Below, piece after piece: positions 47,585 through 60,599 of a stretch of 64,000 nucleotides of DNA. The DNA comes from Temnopleurus reevesii (taxonomy: Eukaryota > Echinodermata > Echinoidea > Temnopleuroida > Temnopleuridae). The translations under genes and the position numbers were made by a program. The notes below the pieces were generated by a model. The model made no database searches. It was given only the letters and a program-made list of their open reading frames with translations, and was not told the DNA's origin. The DNA is taken from the NCBI GenBank assembly GCA_036244855.1, contig BQKZ01004423.1, forward strand, positions 1-64,000, given 5' to 3'. Every line of letters begins with the position of its first letter. Positions within the stretch are counted from its first letter, which is position 1.

Positions 47585-50500
47585 AAGCCCCATATTTGGT
47601 CTTCATCTTTTTGACTCTTTGGGAATACTTCCCATGGTCAGTATCAAAGGTAAAGATTATTATGTTTACTCTTGTAATCAGGAATCAATGTACACATCAT
47701 CAAAGAATGCAAATCTATGAGTCATGATAAACTTCTTTTGTATACAGTGCATAAGAGTTGGTTTAGAGTTCAAGTAAAACAGAACTGACAATTGAATAAT
47801 TTGATAATGGGACATGTTTCAATAAATAAAAAAAAAAGAAAAGAAACATAATCGCAGGTCTGCATAAACACTGAAAATCATTGAGAAACGCCTTGGTTTA
47901 CTTGATCATAATTTTGCAGGTATTTCACAATTTAGAGAAAATTTTAGAATAATTGCTGCAGTAATCCAATGTAAATTATAATCATCTCCCCCACACCAAC
48001 ATCTAATTGCATCTGAAATGTATTTTCATAATTACAGGTTAGAGGGAGTTCATGGTCAAAACGACCCCCTACCAACCTGAACACAATTACCTATCTGTTT
48101 GTGGCATTAAAACACTTAACTTCTTACCAAGTGCGGGTCAATAGAAATGAAGTTCTAGGATTGTGGTAAAGCTTTGGTTAACCAGTGTGCATAGTTTTAA
48201 TGAATGATTTACAGCATGAGCATGCAGGTAAATAGTATGCCTGTCCAGAACCACCATTTTCCCTCACAAGTCACAGTAAAAACCTCCTATGAAATTTGGC
48301 TGCAGTTCCTAACAATATATCTGACAATTAAGATTTTGTTCATTGTTTATGAGTTTTACACAAGAATACATCCACAATCTTGACTATCTTGTATTTTTGA
48401 AAATACTTCAAGGCATCTAAAGGCTGAAAACCTTTAAAATGATGCTCTTTAAATAGGTGAAAATAATGATAATGATGATGATGATGATGATGATAATCAT
48501 GGTGCTGATATTAAGGATTTCTATTTGATTATAATGACAGTTATGATTATGCTCATGATGAAGGTGATGATGTTAAAAATTGTAGTAAAGATAACAGTGG
48601 TGGCAGCAATTTTGATGATGAAGATGATGATGATACAAGATGAGAAGTAATTTAGACTTCATACATAAACAATATTCTTTCTGACAGCATGTAAACTGGT
48701 TCCTGGCTCCCTTAAAAAGTGTCAAAGAATTATTCACAATTTCTGGAAAACTGAGACAAGGGCTGAGCAAAATAATTACGTTAATGCTCCAAAATCAAAT
48801 AAAATATTCTGATGCCGCCAAACAAACCTTTGATCCTGCTCTGTCTCCACGACACAATCAATCTCCAAAACCATGATCTCTCCTTGTCCTCCATTGCAAA
48901 TATTTAACAAACAGCACCATCCAAATAATATCTCCAAATATCATGAATATCATAAATATCATGAATGTGAGGAATGTCTTTCCAGGCCTCTCCTATTAAT
49001 TGTTTGTTCATAACAATAATCCATGCGAATTCAAATGTACCAAGACAATATGTTGGTTTTTTTTGCTTTGTCTCGAATATTATTCAGCTAGAAAATGAGC
49101 TCTAGAATGCCATAATGGATGAATAAAACAAATACTGGGCATTGATTTTTAGCAACAATGACGTATTTACTGTATGATGTTGTTATGTCCTAATCTGAAT
49201 ATATTTCACTGTCACATCAATGCCATTACTTGCACGTTTGTTTTTCATATTCGATAAATCCACTGAGGAATTTAATTACAAGCTCTCTAATTTGATCAAA
49301 TTTACATAATATAGACAAAATCATTCATAAAAAGCGCATATTTCAGCATTAATTAAAGATCACTTCTTTTCCAAATCCTTGCAGACATTTTCCTCTATAA
49401 ATAAGATGCACACAAACGTATCATGTTGTATAATCCAATTACACTTGCATTTCCATGCGAAAATCTGATAATGTGCAGATAATGAAGACTTTCAATGTTA
49501 TATTGTCAACAAACGCTACACATTTGAGCAGTACAGTCTTCACGGACATGCCTCAGTTATCAATATTCAGACCATGAAAGTAAGGCTTAGAGATTGATGA
49601 CAAATTAGTGAATCAACTTTAAAAAAAGAAAGACCTCCCTCGGTCCTCAACACAAGACGTCTGAGGATTTGTACGATATTCCAGCCAAGTGCGAGCAAGA
49701 TCGCTGCGTAAAATAAGCTTCAATATGGTGATAATTTTCTATTCCATGAGATAGAGCTCACAGATGCCTCAAATGCGACGTATTTCATCTCTATAACCCC
49801 GCTAAGTGCTTCATATTCTTGATGGGAAATCTCGAGATGCTATGATAAGAAGACGTGTTCAATTCCACACCTATATGTATTTGGCAACCATGGCATGTAT
49901 TAAAACCCAGACTGGTTATCTTCGTCAATATGTCTCAAATATCCTTACAAGTTCAAAGCACCTCTTGTCCAGGCATACACATCAAACTTGCAAGTTCATG
50001 GTACATTAAATGTAACGAACATTACCACCATCACATCCTGTTATAAACTTCTGCACCTTTCTCACTCAGGATCTGACTAACATCACCAAAATGTCACAGG
50101 GGGCTGTCGAACCGAGGATAAACTCTCAAGAAATGCCTCCGTAATCAAACCAGAATTCTAACCATAACACTCTAATCAGCTCAACAAATTCAGTCAACGA
50201 ACGACGAATGCTTAGGATTTTGTTCACGTCCAAAATGGCAGATTTACCACGGCTTTTTTGGTTGGTGCAGGAAATATTCTACTTATACCACACTTGGAGC
50301 AGTATAAAGGTTGCTTGTAATAATGCCACTGTCCTGACACAAAAGGCGGATAATAAATCCTAAAGCACAAAGAGGATTTTTTTCCGAGGAGTTTACAAGA
50401 AAAAAGAACGACAATTCAAGTTAGAATACCCTGGTTCGTGCAACAAAAGAAAGAGGGGAGAAATAAGAATGGCTCTATTCAGCGAGGGGAAAGATCAGAG

Positions 50501-51554
50501 GGAATTTAAAGGTTTAGGTGATCAGATTATAACTGTTTCTTTGAATGTTGGAAATGAGGATTTAGTATTTGCAGCTTACCAGTTACCAGACAGTTAGGAT
50601 TGAATCAAACATCATTTATTTATGGAAACATTGGTTCCAAATCATTTTCACCTTCGATAAAAGGAAATTCACAGTACTTACTGGAATAGGTGCTCCATTG
50701 GTAAATTTCTCACTATTAATTTATGCATCTTTTCTGGCCATAAGTTTACAAGATAAATATAAATTCAACCCCTTTTGCAATAACACTATCCCTATTCATC
50801 TATACAAGGTGGTATACTTTGTTAAGAGAACTATACTCTAAATATGCAACAAATTCATGAAAAGACACATATTCAAGACACAACATCTCAACTCCCAATT
50901 TCCCAGGGGTGTAACTAATAAAGTGTAATTTGTATAGAAAGTTACTATTATATCACATTAAGATATAATTTATCCTGGATCCCCAAGTCGTCATAATAGA
51001 CATGTAGTCTATACAGAATTTCTGTGTTCTATTCTGAACCATCCAACAACGAACCAGGATAAATCCTTTCTGCAAGGCAATTGAAATGATTAAGTTCTTA
51101 ACTCTTTTTCATCTCTGATTATCCTCATTACCGACTAATCCAGATCCCAGGCAAATCTTGTGTAAGAAGATTATAGAATAAAGCCAGAAATTTGTAGCTG
51201 GAGACAGATCTATGATGAGTGGTTACCCCATTTTGCTGTTAAAAGGATGATGAAGGTAATCATATTCATCTGTAGGCATTTGTCCAAGATAGGATAGAAG
51301 TCTTGCAGTGAGTTGATATTCAACAAAATGATCATTGAGAATATATTTATTTGGCGGAATTATGAACACTATAGATGAAGTGATTAACTTATTTTGCTCC
51401 TAATATATAGGGTGATGCTGGATAAATATGAATGCACAATTGAAATTAGTCCTTTCATCATATAATGTAAAAAAAAAAAAAAAAAACTATGGACAAAGTC
51501 TGAGTATTTGAATTTTCAAAATCTAAATAAGGCTATAATTGGAGCAATTTTGAT
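47585..51554. other. No gene recognised
   Basis: AT-rich sequence with a GAT/ATG microsatellite (about 48463-48640) and poly-A (51469-51486). No open frame shows splice context or similarity. Confidence 0.4.
48463..48640. repeat. GAT/ATG trinucleotide repeat
   Basis: Two ATGATG-rich stretches (48466-48495 and 48556-48632) separated by imperfect units. Confidence 0.8.
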
Positions 51555-51557
51555 TGA

Positions 51558-51865
51558 TATCATTGCACGTGGTGTAGTGGTCATGACTCTCGCCTTTCAA
51601 CCAGAGGGTCGTAGGTTCGAGTCCCACTCATGGCGTTAATTTCCTTCAGCAAGAAATTCATCCACATTGTGCTGCACTCAACCCAGGTGAGGTGAATGGG
51701 TACCTGGTAGGAATATTTATTCCTTGAAATGCTAAGTGTGCTAATGAAGTGGCTGCCAAGCTAAAGCCAGGGTAATAATGCTGCAATTGTAGAGCGCTTA
51801 GAGAATTCTTCATAAAGAGTTGATAAGCCCTATATAAAAGCCGTTGATCATTATTGTTATTGCAC
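51558..51865 (+). mobile_element. tRNA-derived SINE
   Basis: A box TGGTGTAGTGG at 51570-51580 and B box GGTTCGAGTCC at 51614-51624 form an RNA polymerase III promoter at tRNA spacing. The anticodon arm does not fold properly, so this is not a working tRNA. Downstream comes a core (ACCCAGGTGAGGTGAATGGG, TACCTGGTAGGAATA) of a type common in invertebrate SINEs, then a tail with AGAGCGCTTAGAGAATTC and ATTATTGTTATT repeats. Possible source or relative of the fragments at 12078 and 59858. Confidence 0.82.
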
Positions 51866-52888
51866 TCCACCATTTATTATTCAGCTGACTCCAGCTCACA
51901 ATATGATTACAAAAAATATTCCAACACAGAGTATCATCCAATTTATGACAGATATCTGCAAGTCTTCTCTGTGCGAGAGAACAATGCACTTTTCTGCTTA
52001 TTACAATGGGTGGATTGCTCAATATTAAAAGCAAATTCCTCTTAATTAATGCACTGTAGACAAGGAAGGTATTAAAACAAGATGCAAAACGATTGCTATT
52101 GATATTGACAATGCAGTAGAATGCAATGGTCCTTTGAATGCAACAATGGCAACATGTAATAAATAATACTTCTTCCTACAGTAGTAACGACAGATGAACG
52201 GTAATAAACAAAATTGCTATCACAATAGCAGTTTTGGTAACCGCAATTACCATAGCAACACATCTAGACTGCTTAATGCCGATTCCTGTCAATGGAATAC
52301 GTACATGTATACACAGTTAATAGTAATATATTATACCATAGAGTATCTCTATGATTATACCAAGGATCCCTTGATTCACTGAATAGTGAAAATTGCCATT
52401 TCAAGATGGGATTACAAGCCATGTAAACCTATATCTGATATAATAGTCAGTATACTTCCATTATTAATACACAGAAATGTGTGAATTAAAATCATTGCAT
52501 TGGCATAAATGATAATCCACGGATGTTTAGAGACATATGTAGGCCAATTGTACATACAAAGTTTGGATGGGTAAAAATATTTCATGGTTTGATTTCGGGT
52601 ATAGAACATCGTCTTTTTAACATGAAAAGAGGATATGAAAAAGAAAGAGATGGATAAAGACTGACAGAAAAGAGAAATAAACAGTATCTGTGCAGGTGGG
52701 ATTAAGAAATAAAGATAGGTACATGTAGAGAGAAAATTTTATGAGACATTCAAAACAGTGCAAATGAGATTTATAGAAAAATATCATATTGAGATGGAGA
52801 GGAGGAAAATAAAAAAGTATGTGGTAGGAGAGAAGACAGAATGGTATGACACGAGTAGGCTTAAAAATTTGTTGTGAAAAAGAGATCT

Positions 52889-53047
52889 GGGCGGTGTTTC
52901 ACCAATTCGTTCTTAAAGTTACGCACGACTTTAAGATCGACTGGTATCAATTCTTGCACTGAATGCGTGTACTATACGCACAAGAAGGGGTACCAGTTGA
53001 ACGTAAAGTCGTGCGTGAAGTCTTCATATCTTGGTGAAACACCGCCC
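52889..53047. mobile_element. Palindromic MITE family D (GGGCGGTGTTTCACCA)
   Basis: 159 bp with ends GGGCGGTGTTTCACCA and TGGTGAAACACCGCCC; the arms continue with ACGCACGACTTTA against TAAAGTCGTGCGT. A single copy here. Confidence 0.8.
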
Positions 53048-53561
53048 CGGATACTTTACAATATACGGTCATTCACTCAGACAGTACAGTGCATCCCCCC
53101 CATTCGGACCACAGCTTAACACAGTATCGTAATGAACACAGTGCTCAGAGGGGCATAGATTAGTGACTCAGTCCCTACGCAAGCAGGTGCACTCTCACGC
53201 CTAATAACCCTCCCCATAGAAAGGGGTGGCATCCCTATCCCAAGTTTGGGTATTAGCATTTTATTTCAAGAGGCTGCCTCACGATGCCTGTCATGATGAC
53301 AAATTGGTCAGTCATGACTAATCCGTTCAGATCCTTGATTTGGATAAAAAGCACCTTTTCTGAGTGTTGCTATGGTAACAAAGAAAAAGAGTGCTTGTCA
53401 CTGTGACAAGCACTCATGAACTGCCCGCTTGCCCCCCATGAAATCCTTATTAAAACTATCTTGGATATAATATTTGCAGGGTAGAAGCAATTGGTGAGCT
53501 GGCAAAATTTGGAGATTTACAAGCGATGCCTGAAGTCATTACATGCTCCTTGAGTCTTTAC

Positions 53562-54100
53562 TCTTCCATACTGTGGTACCAACATTATTCACACACTAAA
53601 ATACTTTGACCAGCAGACAAAAGGGATTAACTTTGAATCAATCACTGGCGTGGAGTGTAGATGCATTGAAAGATCCATGGTGGATTAGGGTTCATGAGCA
53701 CAAAGGGTGTCTAAAAGGTGTCAAAATGTACCCACAAAGACCATCTATACACTCCTAAATTACAGTATTTACTCTTCCATACACTGTGGTACCCAAGATT
53801 ATTCACACCCTACAATACTTTGACCAACATAAGAAAGGGATTAACTTTGAATCAATCACTGGTGTTCATTAGCACAAAGGGTGTCAAAATAGGGTGTTAA
53901 AATATACCCACACAGACCATCTTTACACTCCTAGATTACAGTAATTACAGTACTCTTCCATTCAATACCCCCTCATTTATATTCACACCCTTCACTGTTT
54001 TGACCAGCCCAAGGAAAAATATTAAATTTGACTGATTCACTGACTTGTGTTAATGCATTGAAAGATCCATGGCAGATTACAAATGGTAATAACTTAGACC
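53562..54100. repeat. Three diverged tandem units of ~170-200 bp
   Basis: Units share ACTCTTCCATACTGTGGTAC, ATTATTCACAC, ATACTTTGACCA, GGGATTAACTTTGAATCAAT, GCATTGAAAGATCCATGG and AAAGGGTGTC. A further partial unit (CACCAAGGGTGTCAAAATAG) follows the MITE at 54208-54383, which therefore split the array. Confidence 0.72.
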
Positions 54101-54207
54101 CTCTTGTAATGACAAAAAAGAATCATTTTTTGCTCCTCCAAATCTCTAAGCTCCTACTAGCACATTACCCCTACATTAAAATTCACACCATAAATGTATA
54201 ATGCTTA

Positions 54208-54383
54208 GGGGGTGATGTTCAAAAGTTGCGATTGATCGTAAGTTGCAGTTGATCGGAGCGAGCCAATCAAAATCATTGTTTCATGCGCGTCTTGTTAAAT
54301 GCTCATACCGTGCACAAATGAAAATGCGCGTTACAATTTGCAGAGTTGCAGTTGATTTGCAGTTGATTTTGAACAACACCCCA
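54208..54383. mobile_element. MITE family A, with TTA target duplication
   Basis: 176 bp starting GGGGGTGATGTTCAAAA and ending, read inwards, TGGGGTGTTGTTCAAAA. TTA stands at 54205-54207 and 54384-54386. Confidence 0.85.
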
Positions 54384-54479
54384 TTAGACTCATTCACTGT
54401 TGTGAGAATCCAAAGCAGATTTGAAGGATTCAAGAGCACCAAGGGTGTCAAAATAGACCTTAATAGACTGGTGTAAAAT

Positions 54480-55870
54480 CTTCTTCTTTTAATAGTTGCT
54501 TGCATATATATACACACAACGGAACCAATTCCTCCCTTCTACATACTTCTTCCTTCATGGAGATGTTGTTTCACAAAAATGGGGGAGATGACACCTATTA
54601 CAAATGACATCTCCATAACAATAGCAGAAGTCGTAAGACCTATAAAGTGTAAAAACAGAAGACATAAAAGTGAATGTCTTACCAAAATACCTTCTTTTCT
54701 TTGCCATGACAAAAGTGGGCTTGATAAACACGTTTTTAAAAACCCCTAATGGCAAAAGTATTCACAAGTGCCTCAATTTGACTAGAGCATTCGGATAAAT
54801 GACCCTTCATTCACAGTTTAGTTTATAGGGTTTTTCTAAGACATTGAAAACCTCAGGAAATTACATGAGTGATGACTTACTGCTCTCTAATTTGTCTAAA
54901 TATATTGATAAGTGTGTGGGGGAGGAAATTTGAGAGGAAGGGCTCAGATAAATACATTTTACACACTCAAGCCTTTTTTTACTCATTCATTGAGGAAAAT
55001 GTTGGAGGTCTCAGACAAAAAGAGTGTTCATAACAATAGTGTTAGTTAGAAAATCATTAAACAAAAGTGATCATCACAAGAGGATGATTCATCATGGAAA
55101 ACTGGTGGTTTGGAATATATGAGGGTGTATTTCTCAGAACAGGACACAGAAATACAAAGAGAGGGAATAAGAGGAAGAAAGAAACAGGGGTAATACTTCA
55201 TGGAATATGCTGGTTGGAGGGCAAGCTTGGATTTAACAGAGATAAAGGGAGAGAGAATGAGAGAGATGTCTAATAAAGGTCCTCAGTAAAAAAAAAAAGT
55301 GAAACATGTATTGAAAGCAAATGGAAATGCAAAATATAGAGGTAATTTATCAGACTTAAAGATTTAGAGAATGCATTGAAATGTCAATCATGTGTTGTAA
55401 GAGGACTATAAATAGGAAAAGCGTATCACAATATGTCCAATTAAAATGTCTCATCAAAGAGGTAAAAAAAGAAATGAGTAAAGAAAGAGAGGAAATTAAA
55501 AAATATATATATCAAAAAGTGGAGAATGTCTTATTTCTTGTAATAATATCAAGAAATCAAATCTGTTCTCTCTGAAAAGTCACACCACAGTATATTGTGC
55601 AGTGTAATATTGTGAGAATACTTGACAGAATGGTCCTCTTATTACCTAAAACATTTTCGATATTCATTCCTCATAGGAACTAGTATTACAATGAGACACA
55701 AGTACTATCAGAATAATAATTACAAATAGATTCAGAGTTATATCAAAGAAAAGTTTCCTAATTAAGAATGACAAATAAGAGTATATCTATGCATATATTT
55801 TCTGTCAATCGAATGATAAAGTATAACTTTTAATCATTACTTCTACAGGCATAAGAGTCATATTTGAGAG
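54480..55870. other. No gene recognised
   Basis: AT-rich; scattered GA-rich patches near 55140-55270. No exon candidate. Confidence 0.4.
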
Positions 55871-55879
55871 GAGAATATG

Positions 55880-56055
55880 TTAATATCATTATCATCAACA
55901 CTACCACCACCATCATCATCATCATCACCATCATCATCAACATCATCATCTTTTTCATCATTACCATCATCATCATTATCATCATTACCACCACCACCAA
56001 ACTGGACTGATAATAATAATTAATACTAATGATGATGATGATGATGATGATGATA
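55880..56055. repeat. Opposed CAT and ATG trinucleotide runs
   Basis: (ATC)n with CAC at 55905-55990 and (GAT)n at 56030-56053 lie in inverted orientation about 40 bases apart and could pair as a hairpin. Confidence 0.8.
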
Positions 56056-56364
56056 AAAACATCCTCTTCTCCAATCAATAATTCACATGTGTCTAGCTTT
56101 AATACTTGCAAGCCGATCTCAGTGATGCAAGTGTTAAAAGAAGAGGTCAACAATCTTACCGCTCGATAACAAAACAAAATAATCGCCAGAGCGTAGCCAG
56201 AAAAATCAATGATGTCCACAGCCAGATGGTGATGCTTGTAGACGGAATAGTTATAATCCAGTGAATATATCCACAATATACGTCCAAAGTAGCGATTCTC
56301 TCAATATCACATCACTAAAATACAACACAGTTAAATTGGTAATATGTATCCCTTGCAATCTCAA

Positions 56365-56645
56365 TCACGCACATATCAGGCATGGACATCTATTCGCAGT
56401 TCTCGCATCAGCGACGCTTCCCCTCTCGATAAAATTCACCTCAGATTCACGCAAAAGCTCTGCGATGCTTTGAATAATTCGGCGGGTAACGACGCGGTGG
56501 TGCAGGGGAGAATGGATGAAAACAAATGAGAAGCTGGTTGAATTGTCCGACGTGTCCTCGAGGGCTGTTGCGTTCATGCACGAATGACTCAGAGTTCAGA
56601 TGGCGGAATGGGGCAACATGGTGTAAAGGGTAATGGACCATGCGT
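56365..56645 (-). other. CpG-richer patch, possible first exon or promoter
   Basis: Contains more CpG than its surroundings (CGGCGGGTAACGACGCGG, TCCGACGTGTCCTCG). The minus strand is open from an ATG near 56577 through STSFSFVF- and RIIQSIAELLRE-like text, with GTGAAT donor-like sites. One possible donor (TTGC|GTGAAT) has the phase needed by e1, but no family similarity supports it. Confidence 0.2.
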
Positions 56646-57199
56646 GTCCAGAATCAACAAATGAAACAAGGAGATTGAAGTGGTTAGCCTGCCTCGTTCC
56701 CTCACGAACACCTCAAGACACAATAGCCAGTGTGCACACAGCAGCAGTCGCACAGTGATGTCATAAAACAAGCTTTAGCCCCTCTACTTGATCAAGCATG
56801 TTCTAAATAGTCTATCATTCCAGGCCTAATTAATCAAGCTGTGCTTTAATCACAGCATTTACGAGGCTGAAATTCTAATGCTATTCTACAGCTACAAGAA
56901 TGTCAAACTTACATGTTCATTATATCTATAATACATACTCAACAATGATTCCGTATACCAGACAAAAATATGCAACACTGGTATCATAAAGGTCTGGTAG
57001 TAGACTAATTAGTAAATCCACTGTTTACTCTTCGGAGATTGTTGTACTGTTTTCTGAAGGTGATTGGTAATAGGGCTGGGTAAATTTGAATAGAAGATGG
57101 GCTCAATCCCCCAGTCTGGGTTATCCCATGTTATTACATGTAGTCATGGTCTGGTGGCTGTCCCAAGGACTAGCCTCAGACTCTTTCAACGTGACTAAT

Positions 57200-57800
57200 T
57201 CATCTAGTTCAAAGAATGAGAAACAAAAGGAAAACCACCCCTCCCCCTATTCTTCTATGGTCGACAAATAGGAATAAGTAACCGAATTGTGTCACATATT
57301 GATCCATGAACATGAGCGTTCATTCTTCAAAGAATCAGAAACAAAAGAAAACCACCCCTCCCTCCATTATTCTATGGCCTACAAAAAGGAGTAGGCCTAC
57401 ATAACCAAACTTTATTTATTTCATGAATGTAATGGTTTATCCACTTCAAAGAGTTGGAAAACAGAAGGAAATTCATCATCGCTTATTCTTCTATAATATT
57501 GAACCACAAAATACATAACTAAATTGCATCACATGTTGATTCCATGAAAGTGATAGTTCATACAAGTCAAGGAAAAGGGAAATCAATAGGGAAAGTCACC
57601 TCTCCATCCAACAAAAAGGAATACATAATGAAATCATAATATCAAATTTATTCCATGAAAATTACTTTACCTGTTCAAAGAATGAAAAACAAAACAAAAT
57701 AAATCCTATGCATTCTCCTAATATGTATTTACATTCAATGGAAGAATGTGTATTTTACAAGTCAGATTAAGACTAAAATTTTCTATATGAATAAATGCTT
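57200..57800. repeat. Diverged tandem repeat, about five ~120-130 bp units
   Basis: Units share CAAAGAATGAGAAACAAAAG, CCACCCCTCC, TATTCTTCTATGG, ACAAAxAGGAATAxxTAAC and a TTCCATGAA step, starting near 57210, 57330, 57450, 57565 and 57675. Confidence 0.68.
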
Positions 57801-59763
57801 TATCCAGTTTAGGAACTCACAAGAAAATACCACTCCTGCTCCTTAAAATACTGCAAATATAGAAGGTCCTCTTAATTGTGGAGTGACATTCATCAGCACA
57901 ATGACATGACAAAGAAAATTGATTTAGCTCAAATTTATACTTGAATCATTAATTAACAAAATATACTCCATGTTCTCCCTTCTGTTTAATCTTTTTTTTA
58001 TCGGCATCAACGTTTAGCATTTCTATAGTTTACACATAAAACATAACAGATCGATAAGTAGATAGCTTTGAGTACCTTCAAACGCAACTGTCATTTGATA
58101 GACAACCCTGCGCCATCCTTGCCTCATCCTAGCCTCATGTCTCAATGAATACTTTTCAGACTCTTCATGTTTTTATGTTTAACAAAGGTGAATCATATGT
58201 CTCAGATGCCAAATAACAAATAAAATGATTTGATTCGGAATATAGCCAAGGGAGAGAAGGGCAGGAGAATAATAAGACCGGATGTGGCGTGTTGCATGAC
58301 CCCTCTTTTTTTTTTGTGTAAAATAGGTTTGAAAGCTTGAATGGGCAAGAAAAGGTATGACAGATTTTATTTGTAGTGGAGTGTGTCTGTTTTATAGCTG
58401 AAAAGGTGCGATCTTTCATAATAAGAAGTGGAATAGATTACATTATATGCATGCTCCTATTTCTAAAGTGCCTTTAGCATGAATAAAATGGATAAGTTAT
58501 TTTATATACCAGTATTATCCTTTTTTTTGGGGGGGGGGGAGGGTTACAAGCTATAACAAATTACCTAATGAAAAAGAAAAGAGCAGACACAAAACAAAAT
58601 TGGTGAGAAATTGGACCCCACCAGGGCAAGAGATCAGAAAGTCATCACAACATTCTTTATTTGTCTCATATTATTTTCATCATACTTTATCTGTGATTCA
58701 AAGTCCAAAGGGTGGGGGTATCTATCATACTGCTCAGCTAAAAGAACAATAGACCACTACGACTTTTCTTCCATTTCTATCCCAAATTGCCAATTATAAA
58801 GGAGGAATGTAAACAAAAGTTGGTATTTCTGGAATTTGTCATTATTTCTTTCCATTTCTTTGTCAATTTAATTTGTTATATTATCTACCCAAATTTGAAA
58901 ACTCTTAACTTATTTAATAGAGTATGTATTTGAATTAGTGTTCAACTATTGTTACAAAATCAAATATTTTGGTCAAATATTTTGAAACATATCAAGGCTG
59001 ATAAAGTGAACATACATTTATTATTTGTACAGAATAATATAATATGCTTTAATCCCCCTCTAGTATTTAATCACTGTATTTCAATCCACTTTGTAATTTC
59101 AGTCACATCTCTTTGTGGCAGCCAATAAGTAGATATTGGAGCAATTTTGGTAATAGAATATGGCACCAGATATATGCATATTGTTTACAGTTTGTCTATT
59201 GTTATTTTTGCATTGGAACTACATTCACCTTAGAATATTGCTATTTTCCAGTATTTTCAAACAAAAGAGTAGTAAAAGCTTGATATAATACAAGCGGCCA
59301 TTACTGTCTTAAATACAATTTAGAACTGAAATATGGTTTATAGCATTAATTTCTTAACTTTAGATCCTGCACAGAATATCTTAGTTGTTGCTTGCATATA
59401 TGTTCCTTTGCTATTTTTATCAACATTCTATATAGAGTATAAAGGCTGAGAAAATTATCATACATGCAGTCGATAATCTCCCTGGCCTCCGAGACAACTC
59501 AATGTATACCCAGTGACCTTTTCTTCAAATAATCCTTTAGGCTTGATAAGTTCTGTTACAAAATTTTCAGAGATATCTATTAAAATAATAGAAAACAACA
59601 CAGAATTTTGGTAAATAACTTTATGAAATCTAATACAAGAGATGAACTGGACGATGATGAAAATGATTCCTGAAATGGTAGGGGACATTTTCTGAAAATT
59701 GATGTCTGTCAATTCCGTTGGACATATGCTATATAGCTGATATATATCTGAAAGGGTCTTATA
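57801..59763. other. No gene recognised
   Basis: AT-rich sequence with a G run at about 58529-58542 and a TTTTTT run near 58306. No exon candidate. Confidence 0.4.
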
Positions 59764-60139
59764 GGGGGTGTTGTTCAAAAGTTGCAATCAATCGAAAGTT
59801 GCAGTTGATCGGAACGTACCAATCAAACTCATTGTTTCACGAGTGTCTTGTTAGAAGAATACAATACAATACAATACAAAAAGTTCTTATATAGCGCCTT
59901 TTCAAAATATATGGTACAAAGCGCTTTAAAACAAAATACAATATAGAAGATAACATACACAATTAACATAAACATATACCAAGGAAGGAACAAAGAACAA
60001 AATGTTGGCTTTATATGTCGATGACGTTCACATGAATAAATTCCAATTCCATAATACACGCGAATGAAAATGCGTGTTACAATTTGCAACTGATTTGAAG
60101 CTGATTTGCGATCAATTGCAACTTTTGAACAACACCCCC
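59764..60139. mobile_element. MITE family A with nested insertion
   Basis: Ends GGGGGTGTTGTTCAAAA and, inwards from the right, GGGGGTGTTGTTCAAAA; ATA at 59761-59763 and 60140-60142. The normal ~177-bp body is interrupted after TTGTTAGAAG by about 200 bp: (AATAC)n, a SINE-tail-like part (ATATAGCGCCTTTT, AAAGCGCTTTA) and the AAAATGTTGGCT module known from 37485. Confidence 0.8.
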
Positions 60140-60364
60140 ATAGAGTGGCAGCTCTGCTATAAATATCATTTAAATTGACAGTCCCTCTGTACAGCATCAC
60201 AACAAGCTTCAGGTTTACAGTTGATCGAGCCTGACGCTATTTCATTAGAATGTCCAGTTGAGAAGACAATTTTGGAAATCTGACAAAAATAGGAGCATTT
60301 AGCTCAAGCTTCAATCGATGGAGGAAAAAACAGCCACAAATAGACAGTGTGGGTGTCAAACAAA

Positions 60365-60595
60365 ATGAGACAATCTTCATTTTCCCCAACTGTAAACAGT
60401 TACTAGTTAAATATCTTCTAAACAGAAAGAAATATTGCCAAAATGTTTTTAATTGCAAATTAGATTACTTGCAAAATAGATTAAAACTTGTATGACACAA
60501 TCTTCATTTTCCCTACCGAAATCAATTACTATCTTATAAAAGAAAGTCATTTTGCTGAAATATTTTTAATTGCAAAATAGATTAAAACTTGTACA
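60365..60595. repeat. Two-unit direct repeat
   Basis: GACACAATCTTCATTTTCCC, AAAGAAA, GCAAAATAGATTAAAACTTG occur in order twice (about 60365-60492 and 60493-60592). Confidence 0.65.
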
Positions 60596-60599
60596 AATA

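Noticed and set aside
51558..51640. A tRNA gene
   Set aside because: A and B boxes are good, but the anticodon arm does not pair and a SINE body and tail follow directly.
56365..56577. 70-codon minus-strand frame as the definite first exon
   Set aside because: CpG content and an ATG alone are not enough; no family similarity and the natural donor has the wrong phase. Kept only as a weak candidate region.
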